Shown one piece after another: positions 16,304 through 25,855 of a stretch of DNA of 64,000 nucleotides. Both the position numbers and the translations under genes were made by a program. Position 1 is the first letter of the stretch; the number at the start of each line of letters is the position of its first letter. The notes under the pieces are model-generated. The model did no database searches. It had not been told where the DNA came from and saw only the letters and a program-made list of their open reading frames with translations. The stretch is from an uncultured Clostridia bacterium (GTDB lineage Bacteria; Bacillota; Clostridia; UMGS1810). The stretch is taken from contig CAKSIN010000002.1 of the NCBI GenBank assembly GCA_934463115.1, forward strand, positions 138,027-202,026, written 5' to 3'.

Positions 16304-17183
16304 AAATTTTCGCAAAAGACGTATAAGGGACGCCGCACTGAATGTACTTATGTATGCTGCAACAGGAATAATTCTTTTGCTGCTTGCAATGCTTATCGGC
16401 TATATCATTTATCGCGGCGCAAGGTATATCACACCAAAGTTTTTAACCTCAAAGCCGAGTTTGATACACGAAACCGTCGGTGTTTTGCCGAATATCCTCA
16501 ACACGGTATATATTATTCTCATGACTCTTATTGTTGTGCTTCCGATTGGCATATGCTCGGCGGTGTATCTTAACGAATATGCAAAAAACAAGCGCCTTGT
16601 GCATGCAATAGAACTTGCAACGGAGACGCTTGCCGGAATACCGTCTATCATATACGGTCTTGTCGGGATGCTGGTATTTGTTCAGTTTTTCTCACTCGGT
16701 ACGAGTCTTATTGCCGGAACTATGACTCTTGCAATAATGACGCTTCCCACAGTTATGCGAACGGTTCAGGAAAGCCTCAAAACAGTTCCGCAGAGTTACC
16801 GTGAGGGTTCTCTTGCACTCGGAAGCGGAAAATGGCATATGATACGCACTGTTGTGCTGCCATCGTCAATAGACGGTATCGTGACCGGGTGTATTCTTTC
16901 CATAGGACGAATAGTGGGAGAGAGCGCCGCACTTTTGTTTACTGCCGGAATGGCAAACGAGGTAATAAGTATTGTAAATGCACCCAAACCCAACCGCGCC
17001 GGTTCAACACTCACGGTTGCATTGTATATGTATGCCAAGGAACGCGGCGACTTTAACAACGCATTTGCAATAGCGGCACTTCTTCTTGTGATAACGTTTA
17101 TTATAAATTTTATGGCAAAAATTGCCGCAAAACGTCTTAAAAATACCGGTGTTGATACTGCCGGTGCGAAAGGGGGAAAATAG
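16293..17183 (+). CDS. pstA: Phosphate ABC transporter permease PstA
   Basis: A 296-residue permease, partner of PstC, with the matching EAA loop (SYREGSLALGSGKWHM) and the AGIPSIIYGLVGM motif. The start at ATG 16293 (MENKNFRKRR) is preferred over the longer reading from 16263, which would overlap pstC by 41 bases and encode a segment without homology. The basic N-terminus precedes the first membrane helix. The gap to pstB is 2 bases. Confidence 0.93.
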   Translation: MENKNFRKRRIRDAALNVLMYAATGIILLLLAMLIGYIIYRGARYITPKFLTSKPSLIHETVGVLPNILNTVYIILMTLIVVLPIGICSAVYLNEYAKNKRLVHAIELATETLAGIPSIIYGLVGMLVFVQFFSLGTSLIAGTMTLAIMTLPTVMRTVQESLKTVPQSYREGSLALGSGKWHMIRTVVLPSSIDGIVTGCILSIGRIVGESAALLFTAGMANEVISIVNAPKPNRAGSTLTVALYMYAKERGDFNNAFAIAALLLVITFIINFMAKIAAKRLKNTGVDTAGAKGGK

Positions 17184-17185
17184 AG

Positions 17186-17938
17186 ATGGACGGAATCATT
17201 ACAACCGAAAATCTGAATTTGTGGTATGATACAAATCATGCGCTCAAAGACATTAACATATCGATTCCCAAAAACAAAATAACAGCGCTGATAGGCCCGT
17301 CAGGCTGCGGAAAGTCAACTTTTATAAAAACTCTTAACCGAATGAACGATTTGGTCGAAGGCTGCAGAATCGAGGGCAAAATTACATTTGACGGAACAGA
17401 TATCTACAAGGATATAGATGTCACCGTCCTGCGCCGCCGCGTGGGAATGGTTTTTCAGAAACCGAATCTTTTTCCTATGAGCATCTATGACAATATAACC
17501 TACGGTCCTCGGCTTCACGGTGTAAAGTCGAGAGTCAGACTTGATGAAATAGTAGAAAATTCTCTGCGCAATGCGGCAATATGGGATGAATGTAAGGACA
17601 GATTAAAAAAGAGCGCGTTATCCATGAGCGGCGGTCAGCAACAGCGACTGTGCATAGCCAGAGCACTTGCGGTTGAACCGGAAATTTTGCTTATGGATGA
17701 ACCGACAAGCGCACTTGATCCGATTTCAACATCCAAAATAGAAGACCTCGCAACGGAGTTAAAAGAAAAATATACAATAATAACCGTTACTCACAACATG
17801 CAGCAGGCTGTCAGAATTGCTGATAAAACAGCATTTTTTCTGTTGGGAGAAATAATCGAATATGACGATACCGAAAAGATGTTTTCTTCACCGAGTGACG
17901 AGCGTACCGAAAATTATATTACAGGGAGGTTTGGTTGA
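17186..17938 (+). CDS. pstB: Phosphate ABC transporter ATP-binding protein PstB
   Basis: A 250-residue ATPase that drives phosphate uptake. Walker A GPSGCGKST is followed by the PstB-specific LNRMNDL; signature SMSGGQQQRLCIARA; Walker B ILLMDEPTSALDP; and the switch His in TVTHNM. The C-terminus TENYITGRFG is a PstB hallmark. Its stop shares a base with the phoU start. Confidence 0.96.
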   Translation: MDGIITTENLNLWYDTNHALKDINISIPKNKITALIGPSGCGKSTFIKTLNRMNDLVEGCRIEGKITFDGTDIYKDIDVTVLRRRVGMVFQKPNLFPMSIYDNITYGPRLHGVKSRVRLDEIVENSLRNAAIWDECKDRLKKSALSMSGGQQQRLCIARALAVEPEILLMDEPTSALDPISTSKIEDLATELKEKYTIITVTHNMQQAVRIADKTAFFLLGEIIEYDDTEKMFSSPSDERTENYITGRFG

Positions 17939-18582
17939 TGCGTACACATTTTGACGAACAGCTTTCGCAGCTGAATAATGAGCTGATTACAATGGGAGCA
18001 CTGTGTGAAGACGCAATTTCTACCGTGGCAAAATATCTTTTGGAAAAAGATTCGTCACTAAAGGAATTGGTAGCCGATACCGACAAGCAAATAGACCAAA
18101 AAGAGCGTGATATAGAAAATCTGTGCATGAAGCTTTTGCTGCAGCAGCAGCCGGTTGCGCGCGATCTTCGCACGGTATCTTCTGCACTGAAAATGATATC
18201 AGATATGGAACGTATCGGTGACCAGGCATCGGATATCTCTGAAATGGTTGATTTTGTAATAGAAAGCGATATCACGGGAAAAGTCCATATTTCCGATATG
18301 GCACGCGCCACAATAAAAATGGTAACCGACAGCGTGGAATCGTTTGTAAAGAAAGATATTAACCTTGCATATGAGGTTATTCGCTGCGATGATACGGTGG
18401 ATAATTTGTTTCTCAAAGTCAAGGGTGAACTCATATCCGGGGTAAAGGACGGCTCCGACAATGCCGAAGCGCTCATTGACCTGCTTATGATAGCCAAGTA
18501 CTTTGAGCGCATCGGCGACCATGCCGAAAACATTGCCGAGTGGGTTATATATTCAATAACGGGCAAACACGGCGGTGTTTAA
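17938..18582 (+). CDS. phoU: Phosphate signalling complex protein PhoU
   Basis: A 214-residue all-helical protein with two PhoU repeats; both carry the metal-binding-type helix (MISDMERIGDQASDIS and IAKYFERIGDHAENIA). It damps Pho signalling and PstSCAB activity when phosphate is ample. ATG 17938 uses the last base of the pstB stop, with GGGAGG at 17924-17929; the TTG at 17935 is less likely. Its 3' end overlaps the convergent SGNH gene by 4 bases. Confidence 0.95.
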   Translation: MRTHFDEQLSQLNNELITMGALCEDAISTVAKYLLEKDSSLKELVADTDKQIDQKERDIENLCMKLLLQQQPVARDLRTVSSALKMISDMERIGDQASDISEMVDFVIESDITGKVHISDMARATIKMVTDSVESFVKKDINLAYEVIRCDDTVDNLFLKVKGELISGVKDGSDNAEALIDLLMIAKYFERIGDHAENIAEWVIYSITGKHGGV

Positions 18583-19199
18583 AATATACCGAGTTTTTTT
18601 CTGAGTGCGTCACGGATGTATATAGCCATAACTGCATATCCGGTTTCGCTAAAGTGCAGTCCGTCATTGGGTTGCATAATCTCCTCATTCTCGTCCGTAA
18701 ACAGCGGGCATGTGTCAAGTTCGATGCATTCCAGACTGTTTTCGGACGCATATTTTTTTGTGAACCGTACTGCCGCCGCTACCTGCGCCGCATGACCGCA
18801 ATTTGATTTTGTTTTATCGCTTGTGGCGTGCGGTGGTGCGCACAGTACGATTTTTGCATTCGGTTCATCGGATTGTATAAGGCGAACGAGGCTGTCATAG
18901 TCGCGGTTGTCGTCCGTATCGGCAGCATCATCGAGACCGCCGTTTGTACCGAGCATAATTATCACGCAGTCGGCGCCGTGAACATCGACATTGCCGTCCT
19001 TGTAATATTTGAGATATCCCGAGGCGCGTATTCCGCATTTTCCGCAGTTGACTACATCGGCACCGGTCAGTATTCGGAGAAAATACGGATAGTTTTTTTC
19101 GTGAACATTGGCTATGCCTCTTTTTTGGTAAACTCCGTAATCGCCCTCTGTCAAACTGTCGCCTATGCATATGATTTTGTGCTTTTGAGAATTAATCAT
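18579..19199 (-). CDS. SGNH/GDSL-type hydrolase
   Basis: A 206-residue serine hydrolase. Blocks: I with the nucleophile Ser (CIGDSLTEG), III MLGTNGG, and V DGLHFSETGY with the catalytic Asp and His. There is no signal peptide, so a cytoplasmic esterase or acetylesterase of the lysophospholipase L1-like group is likely; the substrate is unknown. It is a single gene, convergent with phoU, with its own promoter at 19237-19266. Confidence 0.88.
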   Translation of the reverse strand: MINSQKHKIICIGDSLTEGDYGVYQKRGIANVHEKNYPYFLRILTGADVVNCGKCGIRASGYLKYYKDGNVDVHGADCVIIMLGTNGGLDDAADTDDNRDYDSLVRLIQSDEPNAKIVLCAPPHATSDKTKSNCGHAAQVAAAVRFTKKYASENSLECIELDTCPLFTDENEEIMQPNDGLHFSETGYAVMAIYIRDALRKKLGIF

Positions 19200-19236
19200 T
19201 ATATAGAGCTCCTTTGATATAATTTCATGTATAACG

Positions 19237-19266
19237 ATTATAACACACAGTACAAGTTTAGGTCAA
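19237..19266 (-). promoter_or_regulatory. Promoter of the SGNH hydrolase gene
   Basis: On the minus strand, TTGACC (19266-19261), an 18-base spacer and TATAAT (19242-19237), about 40 bases before the ATG. Confidence 0.6.
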
Positions 19267-19333
19267 GAAATTTGAAAGATGTATTTCAATAAAAAAGTTT
19301 TTATATAATATATTCAAAATCTTTAATTTGCTA

Positions 19334-19362
19334 TTGCAATTATTTGAAATTTGCCGTAAAAT
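19334..19362 (+). promoter_or_regulatory. Candidate pcrA promoter
   Basis: TTGCAA (19334-19339), 17 bases, TAAAAT (19357-19362). It lies in an AT-rich 226-base divergent region, with TTGGAGG before the pcrA ATG. The match is imperfect. Confidence 0.4.
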
Positions 19363-19425
19363 ATATACATATGCTGCAAATTCAGCGAAATCAACATATA
19401 TGATAGTTCTTGGAGGAAATAACCG

Positions 19426-21708
19426 ATGAATATATTAGACGGACTTAATCCGCAGCAGCGTGAAGCTGTTCTCACAACAGAGGGACCGCTGCTTGTTCTT
19501 GCGGGTGCCGGCAGCGGAAAAACAACTGTTTTAACACGCAGAATAGCTTACATATTGCAGCAGGGACTCGCCAAACCGTGGCAGATTCTTGCAATAACAT
19601 TTACAAATAAAGCGGCGGCGGAAATGCTGTCGAGAATATCATCGCTTGTTCCGGACAATGCATCGGATATGTGGATAAAAACATTCCACAGCGCATGCCT
19701 GAGGATTCTCAGATTTGATATAGACAAGCTTAATTCCAAATACACATCCACATTCAATATTTATGACACAACGGATCAGAAAAAGCTCATCAAAGACTGT
19801 ATCAAGGATTTGAATCTCAGCGAGGATTTGTATCCGCACAAAAAGATTTTGTCGAGAATTTCCGACTGTAAAAACAAAGGCATTACACCGGCAGAGTTTG
19901 AAAAAGAGGCATATGACATAAAAACAAAAAATATTGCCCGGATATACGAACACTATATGATTCGGCTTGAAGAAAACAATGCCCTTGATTTTGACGACTT
20001 GCTGCTTAAAACAACCGAACTGTTTGAAAAATGCCCCGATGTGCTGGAATATTACCGCAATAAGTTTAAATACATTCTTGTTGACGAGTATCAGGATACA
20101 AACAATGTTCAATACAGACTCGTATCACTTCTTGCAGGGAAATATCGGAACTTGTGTGTTGTCGGAGATGACGACCAGAGTATATACCGTTTCCGCGGAG
20201 CCGATATAACAAACATTCTTGATTTTGAAAAGCAATTCGGCGAGGCAAAAACCATTAAATTGGAGCAGAATTACCGCTCCACACAGACAATACTTGACGC
20301 CGCAAACAATGTTATCCGTAATAACCGCGGCAGAAAGAACAAAAAGCTGTGGACAGATTCGGGCAGCGGAGATAAGATTACCCTTGCCGTACTGAATGAT
20401 CAGATGGCAGAGGCATCATATATAAATAACTGTATAGAAACCATGGTTAAGAGCGGTCAATATTCATACTCTGATTTTGCCGTGCTGTACAGAACAAATG
20501 CTCAGACGCGTTCGCTCGAAGAAAGCTTTACATGCCCGTACCGCGTTCTCGCCGGATTAAGGTTCTACGACAGACGTGAAATAAAGGACTTGCTCGCATA
20601 TCTGCGGCTTTTGTATAATCCCGAAGATGATGTTAATCTTATGCGTATTATAAACGTTCCGAAAAGGGGAATCGGTGATTCCACGGTGGCTAAAATACGC
20701 GCACTTTCCGGCAGCCTCGGCAAAAGCATGTACAGCATTATTTCCAATCCGGAATACGATGAATATATCGGACGGAGCAGTGGAAAAATACGTGAATTTG
20801 TTAATATGATAGAAAGTATTTCGCAAAGGAAAAACAGCGAAACGGTAGTGCAGATTATAGATGATATCCTCGATAAAACCGGTTATATAACTGCGGTTAC
20901 CGCCGAGGCACCCGACCAGGCACAGGGGAGAATAGAAAATATAGAGGAATTGCGCTCCAAGGCATTTGAATATTACGAAAATACCGATGAACCTACATTT
21001 GAGGGTTTTCTGGACAATATATCGCTTGTGTCGGATGTTGACAATCTCGATAACGAGCAGGATGCGGTTGTGCTCATGACACTTCACTCCGCAAAAGGTC
21101 TGGAATTTCCGGTTGTGTTTATGTGCGGAATGGAAAAGGGACTTTTCCCGAGCTTTATGTCCGAAACCGAAGACGGCGGAATGGAAGAAGAACGCCGCCT
21201 GTGCTATGTGGGCATAACCCGTGCGCGGCAAAAGCTTATTATAACGGCTGTTAAATACCGAACATTATACGGGAGCACAACTATGCAGCTTTTGTCGCCG
21301 TTTGTAAATGAAATTCCCGACGAACTGTTTGAGGATCCCGACCAAAAAGAAGCGTTTGTTGCAAAAAGCTATACATCTTCCGAACGCGGCGGCAGCTACG
21401 GCGGATATTATACACCTACATATACATCCACATATAAGTCCGCACCGGAGGGCACACCGTCAAAATCGGCTGCATCTTCTGTGCGCGGTGTAATGGATAA
21501 ATACAGCATGTTTACCGCGTCCAAGATAAAAAAATCGCCGGACGCATTCGGAATGAAAAAGGGCGACCGCGTTAATCACAAAAAATTTGGCGACGGAATG
21601 ATTATATCGGTAACACCGAGCAGCGGTGACTATCTTGTGGAGATACTGTTCGACAGAGCCGGAACGCGAAACCTCATGGCATCTATTGCAAATTTAAAAA
21701 AGATTTGA
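19426..21708 (+). CDS. pcrA: ATP-dependent DNA helicase PcrA (UvrD/Rep family)
   Basis: A 760-residue superfamily 1A 3'-5' helicase for DNA repair and rolling-circle replication. Q motif LNPQQREAV; Walker A AGAGSGKT at residues 26-33; motif II DEYQD at about 220-224; motif III GDDDQSIYRFRGA; motif V TLHSAKGLEFPVVF; motif VI EERRLCYVGITRA. The C-terminal tail ends in a Tudor-like domain (KKGDRVNHKKFGDG...) that binds RNA polymerase in PcrA. It heads a three-gene group with yerC and a methyltransferase. Confidence 0.96.
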   Translation: MNILDGLNPQQREAVLTTEGPLLVLAGAGSGKTTVLTRRIAYILQQGLAKPWQILAITFTNKAAAEMLSRISSLVPDNASDMWIKTFHSACLRILRFDIDKLNSKYTSTFNIYDTTDQKKLIKDCIKDLNLSEDLYPHKKILSRISDCKNKGITPAEFEKEAYDIKTKNIARIYEHYMIRLEENNALDFDDLLLKTTELFEKCPDVLEYYRNKFKYILVDEYQDTNNVQYRLVSLLAGKYRNLCVVGDDDQSIYRFRGADITNILDFEKQFGEAKTIKLEQNYRSTQTILDAANNVIRNNRGRKNKKLWTDSGSGDKITLAVLNDQMAEASYINNCIETMVKSGQYSYSDFAVLYRTNAQTRSLEESFTCPYRVLAGLRFYDRREIKDLLAYLRLLYNPEDDVNLMRIINVPKRGIGDSTVAKIRALSGSLGKSMYSIISNPEYDEYIGRSSGKIREFVNMIESISQRKNSETVVQIIDDILDKTGYITAVTAEAPDQAQGRIENIEELRSKAFEYYENTDEPTFEGFLDNISLVSDVDNLDNEQDAVVLMTLHSAKGLEFPVVFMCGMEKGLFPSFMSETEDGGMEEERRLCYVGITRARQKLIITAVKYRTLYGSTTMQLLSPFVNEIPDELFEDPDQKEAFVAKSYTSSERGGSYGGYYTPTYTSTYKSAPEGTPSKSAASSVRGVMDKYSMFTASKIKKSPDAFGMKKGDRVNHKKFGDGMIISVTPSSGDYLVEILFDRAGTRNLMASIANLKKI

Positions 21709-21726
21709 ACGAAAGCAGGTAGCATA

Positions 21727-22020
21727 ATGAAAAAAACCGATGAAAAAAATGTCCGTACACTTGCGCGTGCGCTTGTGTCTCTTGAATCCGAGGATGAGTG
21801 CGTCAGGCTGCTTTCCGACCTTTGCACAGTGTCGGAAATAAAGGCTATGGCACAAAGACTTGAGGTTGCGATAATGCTTGACCGAGGCATGGTTTATAAT
21901 GACATTGCCGCAAAAACCGGCGCCAGCACCGCAACAATCAGCCGTGTCAATCATGCGCTTGTATATGGTGAAGACGGCTACAGGAGTATCCTCGATAAAC
22001 TCGGAGATGAAGACAAATGA
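21727..22020 (+). CDS. yerC: YerC/YecD family TrpR-related protein
   Basis: A 97-residue DNA-binding protein of the TrpR-like YerC family. The helix-turn-helix is plain (YNDIAAKTGASTATISRVN), followed by the family ending LVYGEDGY. The gap to pcrA is 18 bases, and the neighbourhood of yerC and pcrA is conserved in several Firmicutes. The target is unknown. Its last 4 bases (ATGA) contain the start of the next gene. Confidence 0.9.
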   Translation: MKKTDEKNVRTLARALVSLESEDECVRLLSDLCTVSEIKAMAQRLEVAIMLDRGMVYNDIAAKTGASTATISRVNHALVYGEDGYRSILDKLGDEDK

Positions 22021-22757
22021 ACACAGAAAGCTACATGAATTTTGCCGACGTATATGACACACTGACCGATGATGTCGAATATCAGCGCCGTGCCGACTAT
22101 GTGCAGAGTCTTATAAACCGTCATTTTTCGGGCAGGGCAGAGCTTTTGTGCGATCTCGGATGCGGCACCGGCACAATGTGCGAAATACTCAGCAGCCGTG
22201 GGTACGATTGCATAGGAATCGATTCATCGCCGAGCATGCTGAATATTGCCGCCGGCAAAAATGCGGACGGAAAGGTGCTTTATCTGAATCAGGATATGAC
22301 GGAGTTTGAACTATACGGCACGGTGGATGTGATTATCAGCCTGCTTGACAGCGTCAACTATATCACCGATGACGGCGGCATAGATTCACTTTTTTATCTT
22401 GCGGCTAACTATCTGAATCCCGGCGGTGTGTTTATTTTTGATGTCAACACACGCTATAAGTTTGAAAATATTCTGGCGGATAATACCTATGTCTACGACA
22501 AAGACGGAATATTTTATACATGGGAAAATTGCTACGAGGACGAATACCTTGATATATACCTGAATTTTTTTGTTAAACACAGCGGTGAAACGTACAGAAG
22601 ATTTTCGGAACACCATGTTCAGAGATACTATTCATCGGATTGTCTTTCGTCCGCCGCAAAACGGCACGGATTGACGGTTTTGGGTATATACGGCGATCTC
22701 TCGCAGTCCGCGCCGAAAGATAATGAGGAAAGAATATTTTTTGTTGTCGGAAAATAG
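22017..22757 (+). CDS. Class I SAM-dependent methyltransferase
   Basis: A 246-residue protein with a Rossmann-type SAM fold: motif I LLCDLGCGTGTM (about residues 41-52), acidic residue in GIDSSPSML, motif III-like GTVDVIISLLDSVNYI, and LNPGGVFIFDVNT. These fit the Methyltransf_25/UbiE-like group. It overlaps yerC by 4 bases (ATGA), so is translationally coupled. The substrate (small molecule or RNA) is not deducible. Confidence 0.88.
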   Translation: MNTESYMNFADVYDTLTDDVEYQRRADYVQSLINRHFSGRAELLCDLGCGTGTMCEILSSRGYDCIGIDSSPSMLNIAAGKNADGKVLYLNQDMTEFELYGTVDVIISLLDSVNYITDDGGIDSLFYLAANYLNPGGVFIFDVNTRYKFENILADNTYVYDKDGIFYTWENCYEDEYLDIYLNFFVKHSGETYRRFSEHHVQRYYSSDCLSSAAKRHGLTVLGIYGDLSQSAPKDNEERIFFVVGK

Positions 22758-22790
22758 AAATTTTTGCGAACAAAAGTTACACAAAAAACA

Positions 22791-22934
22791 TTGACATTTG
22801 GATAATTTTGTGATAAAGTATTATAAAGGCTTGGAGTGTGCGGCTGCGGCACATTGTGAACCCCGCGGCGGCGCTTTACAGTCTGAATTTTTTTAACAGG
22901 GTGATTTTTCACCGTACTTAGGAGGTACACAGTA
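22791..22934 (+). promoter_or_regulatory. Promoter and structured leader of the cold-shock gene
   Basis: TTGACA at 22791-22796 is followed by AT-rich -10 candidates (TAAAGT at 22814-22819 after 17 bases). A leader of roughly 110 bases follows. It holds a GC-rich central part and a small hairpin, GGTGA-TTTT-TCACC (22900-22913), just before AGGAGG (22920-22925). Long structured leaders are typical of csp mRNAs, where they control translation with temperature; that use here is inferred. Confidence 0.45.
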
Positions 22935-23135
22935 ATGCAAAAAGGTACAGTAAAATGGTTCAACGCAGAAAAAGGTTACGGTTTTATCGAATGTGAAGAC
23001 GGAAGCGATGTTTTTGTTCACTTCTCGGCTATCAACATGGACGGCTACAAAACACTTGCAGAAGGTGACGCTGTAGAGTTCGATGTAATCGATGGTAACA
23101 AAGGTCCTCAGGCTGCCAATGTTGTTAAAGCGTAA
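22935..23135 (+). CDS. Cold-shock protein (CspA/CspB family)
   Basis: A 66-residue single cold-shock domain acting as an RNA chaperone. RNP1 KGYGFI at residues 13-18 and RNP2 VFVHF at 26-30 are intact. The length is normal for the family. It has its own promoter, long leader and terminator, so is monocistronic. Confidence 0.97.
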   Translation: MQKGTVKWFNAEKGYGFIECEDGSDVFVHFSAINMDGYKTLAEGDAVEFDVIDGNKGPQAANVVKA

Positions 23136-23185
23136 TTGGGGAATTAATTTATATAACTGATTGATTTTCTATGATGCACCAGGAT

Positions 23186-23230
23186 AGGGCTGTAAAAAAC
23201 AATAGTTTTTTACATCCCTGTTTTCTTGTT
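23186..23230 (+). terminator. Terminator after the cold-shock gene
   Basis: A 15-bp stem with one mismatch, AGGGCTGTAAAAAAC (23186-23200) against GTTTTTTACATCCCT (23205-23219), followed by a T-rich tail. Confidence 0.8.
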
Positions 23231-23256
23231 ATGAACTGTGTACGGGGGAGTAGTAT

Positions 23257-24147
23257 ATGTCAGATTCAGATGAAATAATTGATTTAATAAAACAGTCCGA
23301 TTCAAAATTTAGTAAAAGCCAGCGCCGTATTGCCGCATACATTACCGAGCACTATGATTCCGCTGCCTTTATGACGGCATCCAAACTCGGAAACGTGGTG
23401 AATGTGAGTGAATCTACGGTGGTTCGCTTTGCGTCTGAACTCGGATATGACGGGTATCCGGAATTTCAGCAGGCACTGCGCGAACTGATAAAAAATAAAC
23501 TTACATCGGTTCAGCGTATGGAAATAACATCATCAAAAATCGGCGAGGGTGACGTGCTGAAAAAAGTCCTTCAAAACGATATAGACAAGCTCAGGCAAAC
23601 AATGGAAACCGTGAGCAGCGACGATTTTGAAACCGCGCTTGACGCTGTTATAAATGCGGGCTGTGTGTATATACTCGGTGCGAGAACATGTTTTTCGATA
23701 GCGTCATTTCTCGGAGTATACCTCAATATGCTTTTGCCGAACGTTAAGCTTATAACGGCAAATTCAGCCGGTGAGGTTTTCGAACAAATGTACAGAATCA
23801 ATTCGGGAGATGTGCTCATTGCCATAAGCTATCCGCGTTATTCAAGGCGTACCTTCAACGGTGTAAAATTTGCCTCTGAGCGCGGAGCAAAGGTTATAGC
23901 CATTACCGACAGCCTTGTTTCGCCTATTGTCAGCTATGCAACGACATCGCTTATTGCCGGGTGCGACATGAGCAATTTTGTGGATTCGCTTGTGGCACCG
24001 CTCAGCCTGGTAAATTCACTTATCGTTGCAATTACAATACGCAACAAAGATACCGCGGCGCAGACATTTGAGTCGCTCGAGGGTATATGGGAAAAATATA
24101 AAGTTTACAGCGAAACCGACAGTGTTCACGGAGGTCAGAATGAGTGA
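23257..24147 (+). CDS. MurR/RpiR family transcriptional regulator
   Basis: A 296-residue regulator. N-terminal RpiR-type helix-turn-helix (about residues 15-80, with KLGNVVNVSESTVVRFASELGY), then a SIS sugar-phosphate-binding domain (about 120-250: VYILGARTCFSIASF; DVLIAISYPRYSRRT; AKVIAITDS). It would sense a phosphorylated sugar. ATG 23257 is preceded by GGGGGAG. Its 3' end overlaps the flavoprotein gene by 8 bases, which is an unexpected partner for a sugar regulator. Confidence 0.92.
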   Translation: MSDSDEIIDLIKQSDSKFSKSQRRIAAYITEHYDSAAFMTASKLGNVVNVSESTVVRFASELGYDGYPEFQQALRELIKNKLTSVQRMEITSSKIGEGDVLKKVLQNDIDKLRQTMETVSSDDFETALDAVINAGCVYILGARTCFSIASFLGVYLNMLLPNVKLITANSAGEVFEQMYRINSGDVLIAISYPRYSRRTFNGVKFASERGAKVIAITDSLVSPIVSYATTSLIAGCDMSNFVDSLVAPLSLVNSLIVAITIRNKDTAAQTFESLEGIWEKYKVYSETDSVHGGQNE

Positions 24148-25360
24148 TACCGTAGCGATAATCGGCGGCGGCCCGGCAGGAATGATGGCTGCGGCTATGG
24201 CGGCAAAACGCGGCAGAAATGCTGTTATAATCGAAAAAAATCAGTCCCTTGGCAGAAAACTTCTCATAACCGGAAAGGGCAGATGCAATATCACAAACGA
24301 TTGCGATATTTCAGAATTTATAACAAACGTTCCCGTTAACGGAAGATTCTTGTACAGCGCGTTCTATTCATTCACAAACCGTGATTTGCTCTCCATGCTT
24401 TCCATGGCGGGACTTGAAACAAAGGTAGAGCGCGGCGGCAGGGTTTTTCCCGTGTCGGATAGGGCGGCGGATGTCCTTGCGGCGCTCAGAAAAATTCTTG
24501 CATATTACAAGGCAAAAGTGGTGTACGGCGAAGTTGAGTCTGTACGTACAGATGGAAATGATAAAATAGTTGCAATAAAAGGCAAGGGTAATTTGCGCTG
24601 TTCGTCGGTTATTATTGCAACCGGCGGAATGAGCTATCCCAAAACCGGTTCGACCGGTGACGGTTATCGGTTTGCAAAAGCTCTCGGCCACACAATAATC
24701 AAACCCAAACCTTCGCTTGTACCGCTTGTTTTAAAATCCAATTGTCTCGGCATGCTTATGGGTTTGTCACTAAAGAATGTGTCTCTTTGCGTGTATGAAG
24801 ATGATGTGTGTATATACCGCGATTTCGGCGAGATGCTGTTTACTCATTACGGAGCAAGCGGACCAATAATACTCAGTGCCAGCTCACATATGCGAAAACT
24901 CGGCAGCGCACACTATCGGATATGCATAGACCTCAAACCCGCACTTGACGAAAAAACGCTTGATAAACGGATTCTGCGTGATTTTGATAAAGAAAAAAAC
25001 AAAATATATGCCAATTCACTGTCGGAACTTTTGCCGAAAAAGATGATACCGGTCATTGTAAAACTGTCGGGCATTGCTCCTGAAAAAAAGGTTAATGAGA
25101 TTACACGCGGCGAAAGGGCAAAGCTTGTATCATGTCTGAAATCGCTGGAGTTTGATGTAGCCGCTTTGCGCCCGATATCCGACGCTATCATAACATCGGG
25201 CGGAGTCAGTGTTTCGGAAATAAATCCAAAAACAATGGAGTCCAAAATTACAAACGGTATTTACTTTGCCGGCGAGGTGATAGACACAGATGCTTACACG
25301 GGCGGATTTAACCTGCAGATAGCTTTTTCAACAGGTTATCTTGCCGGAAACAATGCGTAA
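24140..25360 (+). CDS. BaiN/HI0933-type NAD(P)/FAD-dependent oxidoreductase
   Basis: A 406-residue flavoprotein. The N-terminal dinucleotide motif GGGPAGMMAAAMAAKRG binds FAD; GRKLLITGKGRCNITN is the hallmark of the HI0933/YhiN family; the end has TGGVSVSEINPKTMES-like and GEVIDTDAYTGGFNLQIAF motifs. The start at ATG 24140 follows CGGAGGTC and matches the family's N-terminus; a longer reading into the regulator gene adds unrelated sequence. In gut bacteria a relative (BaiN) is linked to bile-acid reduction, but most members have no known substrate. Confidence 0.9.
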   Translation: MSDTVAIIGGGPAGMMAAAMAAKRGRNAVIIEKNQSLGRKLLITGKGRCNITNDCDISEFITNVPVNGRFLYSAFYSFTNRDLLSMLSMAGLETKVERGGRVFPVSDRAADVLAALRKILAYYKAKVVYGEVESVRTDGNDKIVAIKGKGNLRCSSVIIATGGMSYPKTGSTGDGYRFAKALGHTIIKPKPSLVPLVLKSNCLGMLMGLSLKNVSLCVYEDDVCIYRDFGEMLFTHYGASGPIILSASSHMRKLGSAHYRICIDLKPALDEKTLDKRILRDFDKEKNKIYANSLSELLPKKMIPVIVKLSGIAPEKKVNEITRGERAKLVSCLKSLEFDVAALRPISDAIITSGGVSVSEINPKTMESKITNGIYFAGEVIDTDAYTGGFNLQIAFSTGYLAGNNA

Positions 25361-25402
25361 TAATTGCCGTAATATTGCATAAAATATTACCGGTGATGAT
25401 TG

Positions 25403-25855
25403 ATGAAGAAAAGAGAAAATCCTGCGCGCAAAGGCACTTTTGAATCGTTCGTTGCTTTGGCGGCCGTATTGTTTTTTGCAGTAACGGCTGTTTCACAAAT
25501 TTTTTTGCGGACTCCGTCGCGCAGCGCACTCACATCCATAGAGAAATACGAGAATATCATGTATGCCTCAAATACCGCATTGCGCAAGGCGGATATTGTG
25601 ATATCCGTGAGCGGCGGGAAACCGTCGGAGGATATCGAAATACGCTTCAACGGTGAAAAGACTGATACGCTTGATAAAAAAGAAAAGTGCGTAACCGTTT
25701 CTTGTGACGGAATAATCGAAATATATAACCCGAGCGGACAGAAAGTAACTGTCAGCGCAAAGACAGACAGCGATAATATATCGTTTTTGATGAATAAAAC
25801 ATGTAACGTAAAAAAAGGAATTGCTCCCCTGTGTACCGTCAGATTTAAAGACTGA
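25403..25855 (+). CDS. Uncharacterised single-pass membrane protein
   Basis: A 150-residue protein with a basic N-terminus, one hydrophobic segment (about residues 17-36) and a presumably extracytoplasmic beta-rich domain. I do not recognise the family. The ATG at 25403 has only a weak GGTGATG ribosome binding site. It follows the flavoprotein gene after 42 bases and overlaps the convergent PHP gene by 11 bases at its 3' end. The reading frame and its codon use look genuine. Confidence 0.65.
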   Translation: MKKRENPARKGTFESFVALAAVLFFAVTAVSQIFLRTPSRSALTSIEKYENIMYASNTALRKADIVISVSGGKPSEDIEIRFNGEKTDTLDKKEKCVTVSCDGIIEIYNPSGQKVTVSAKTDSDNISFLMNKTCNVKKGIAPLCTVRFKD

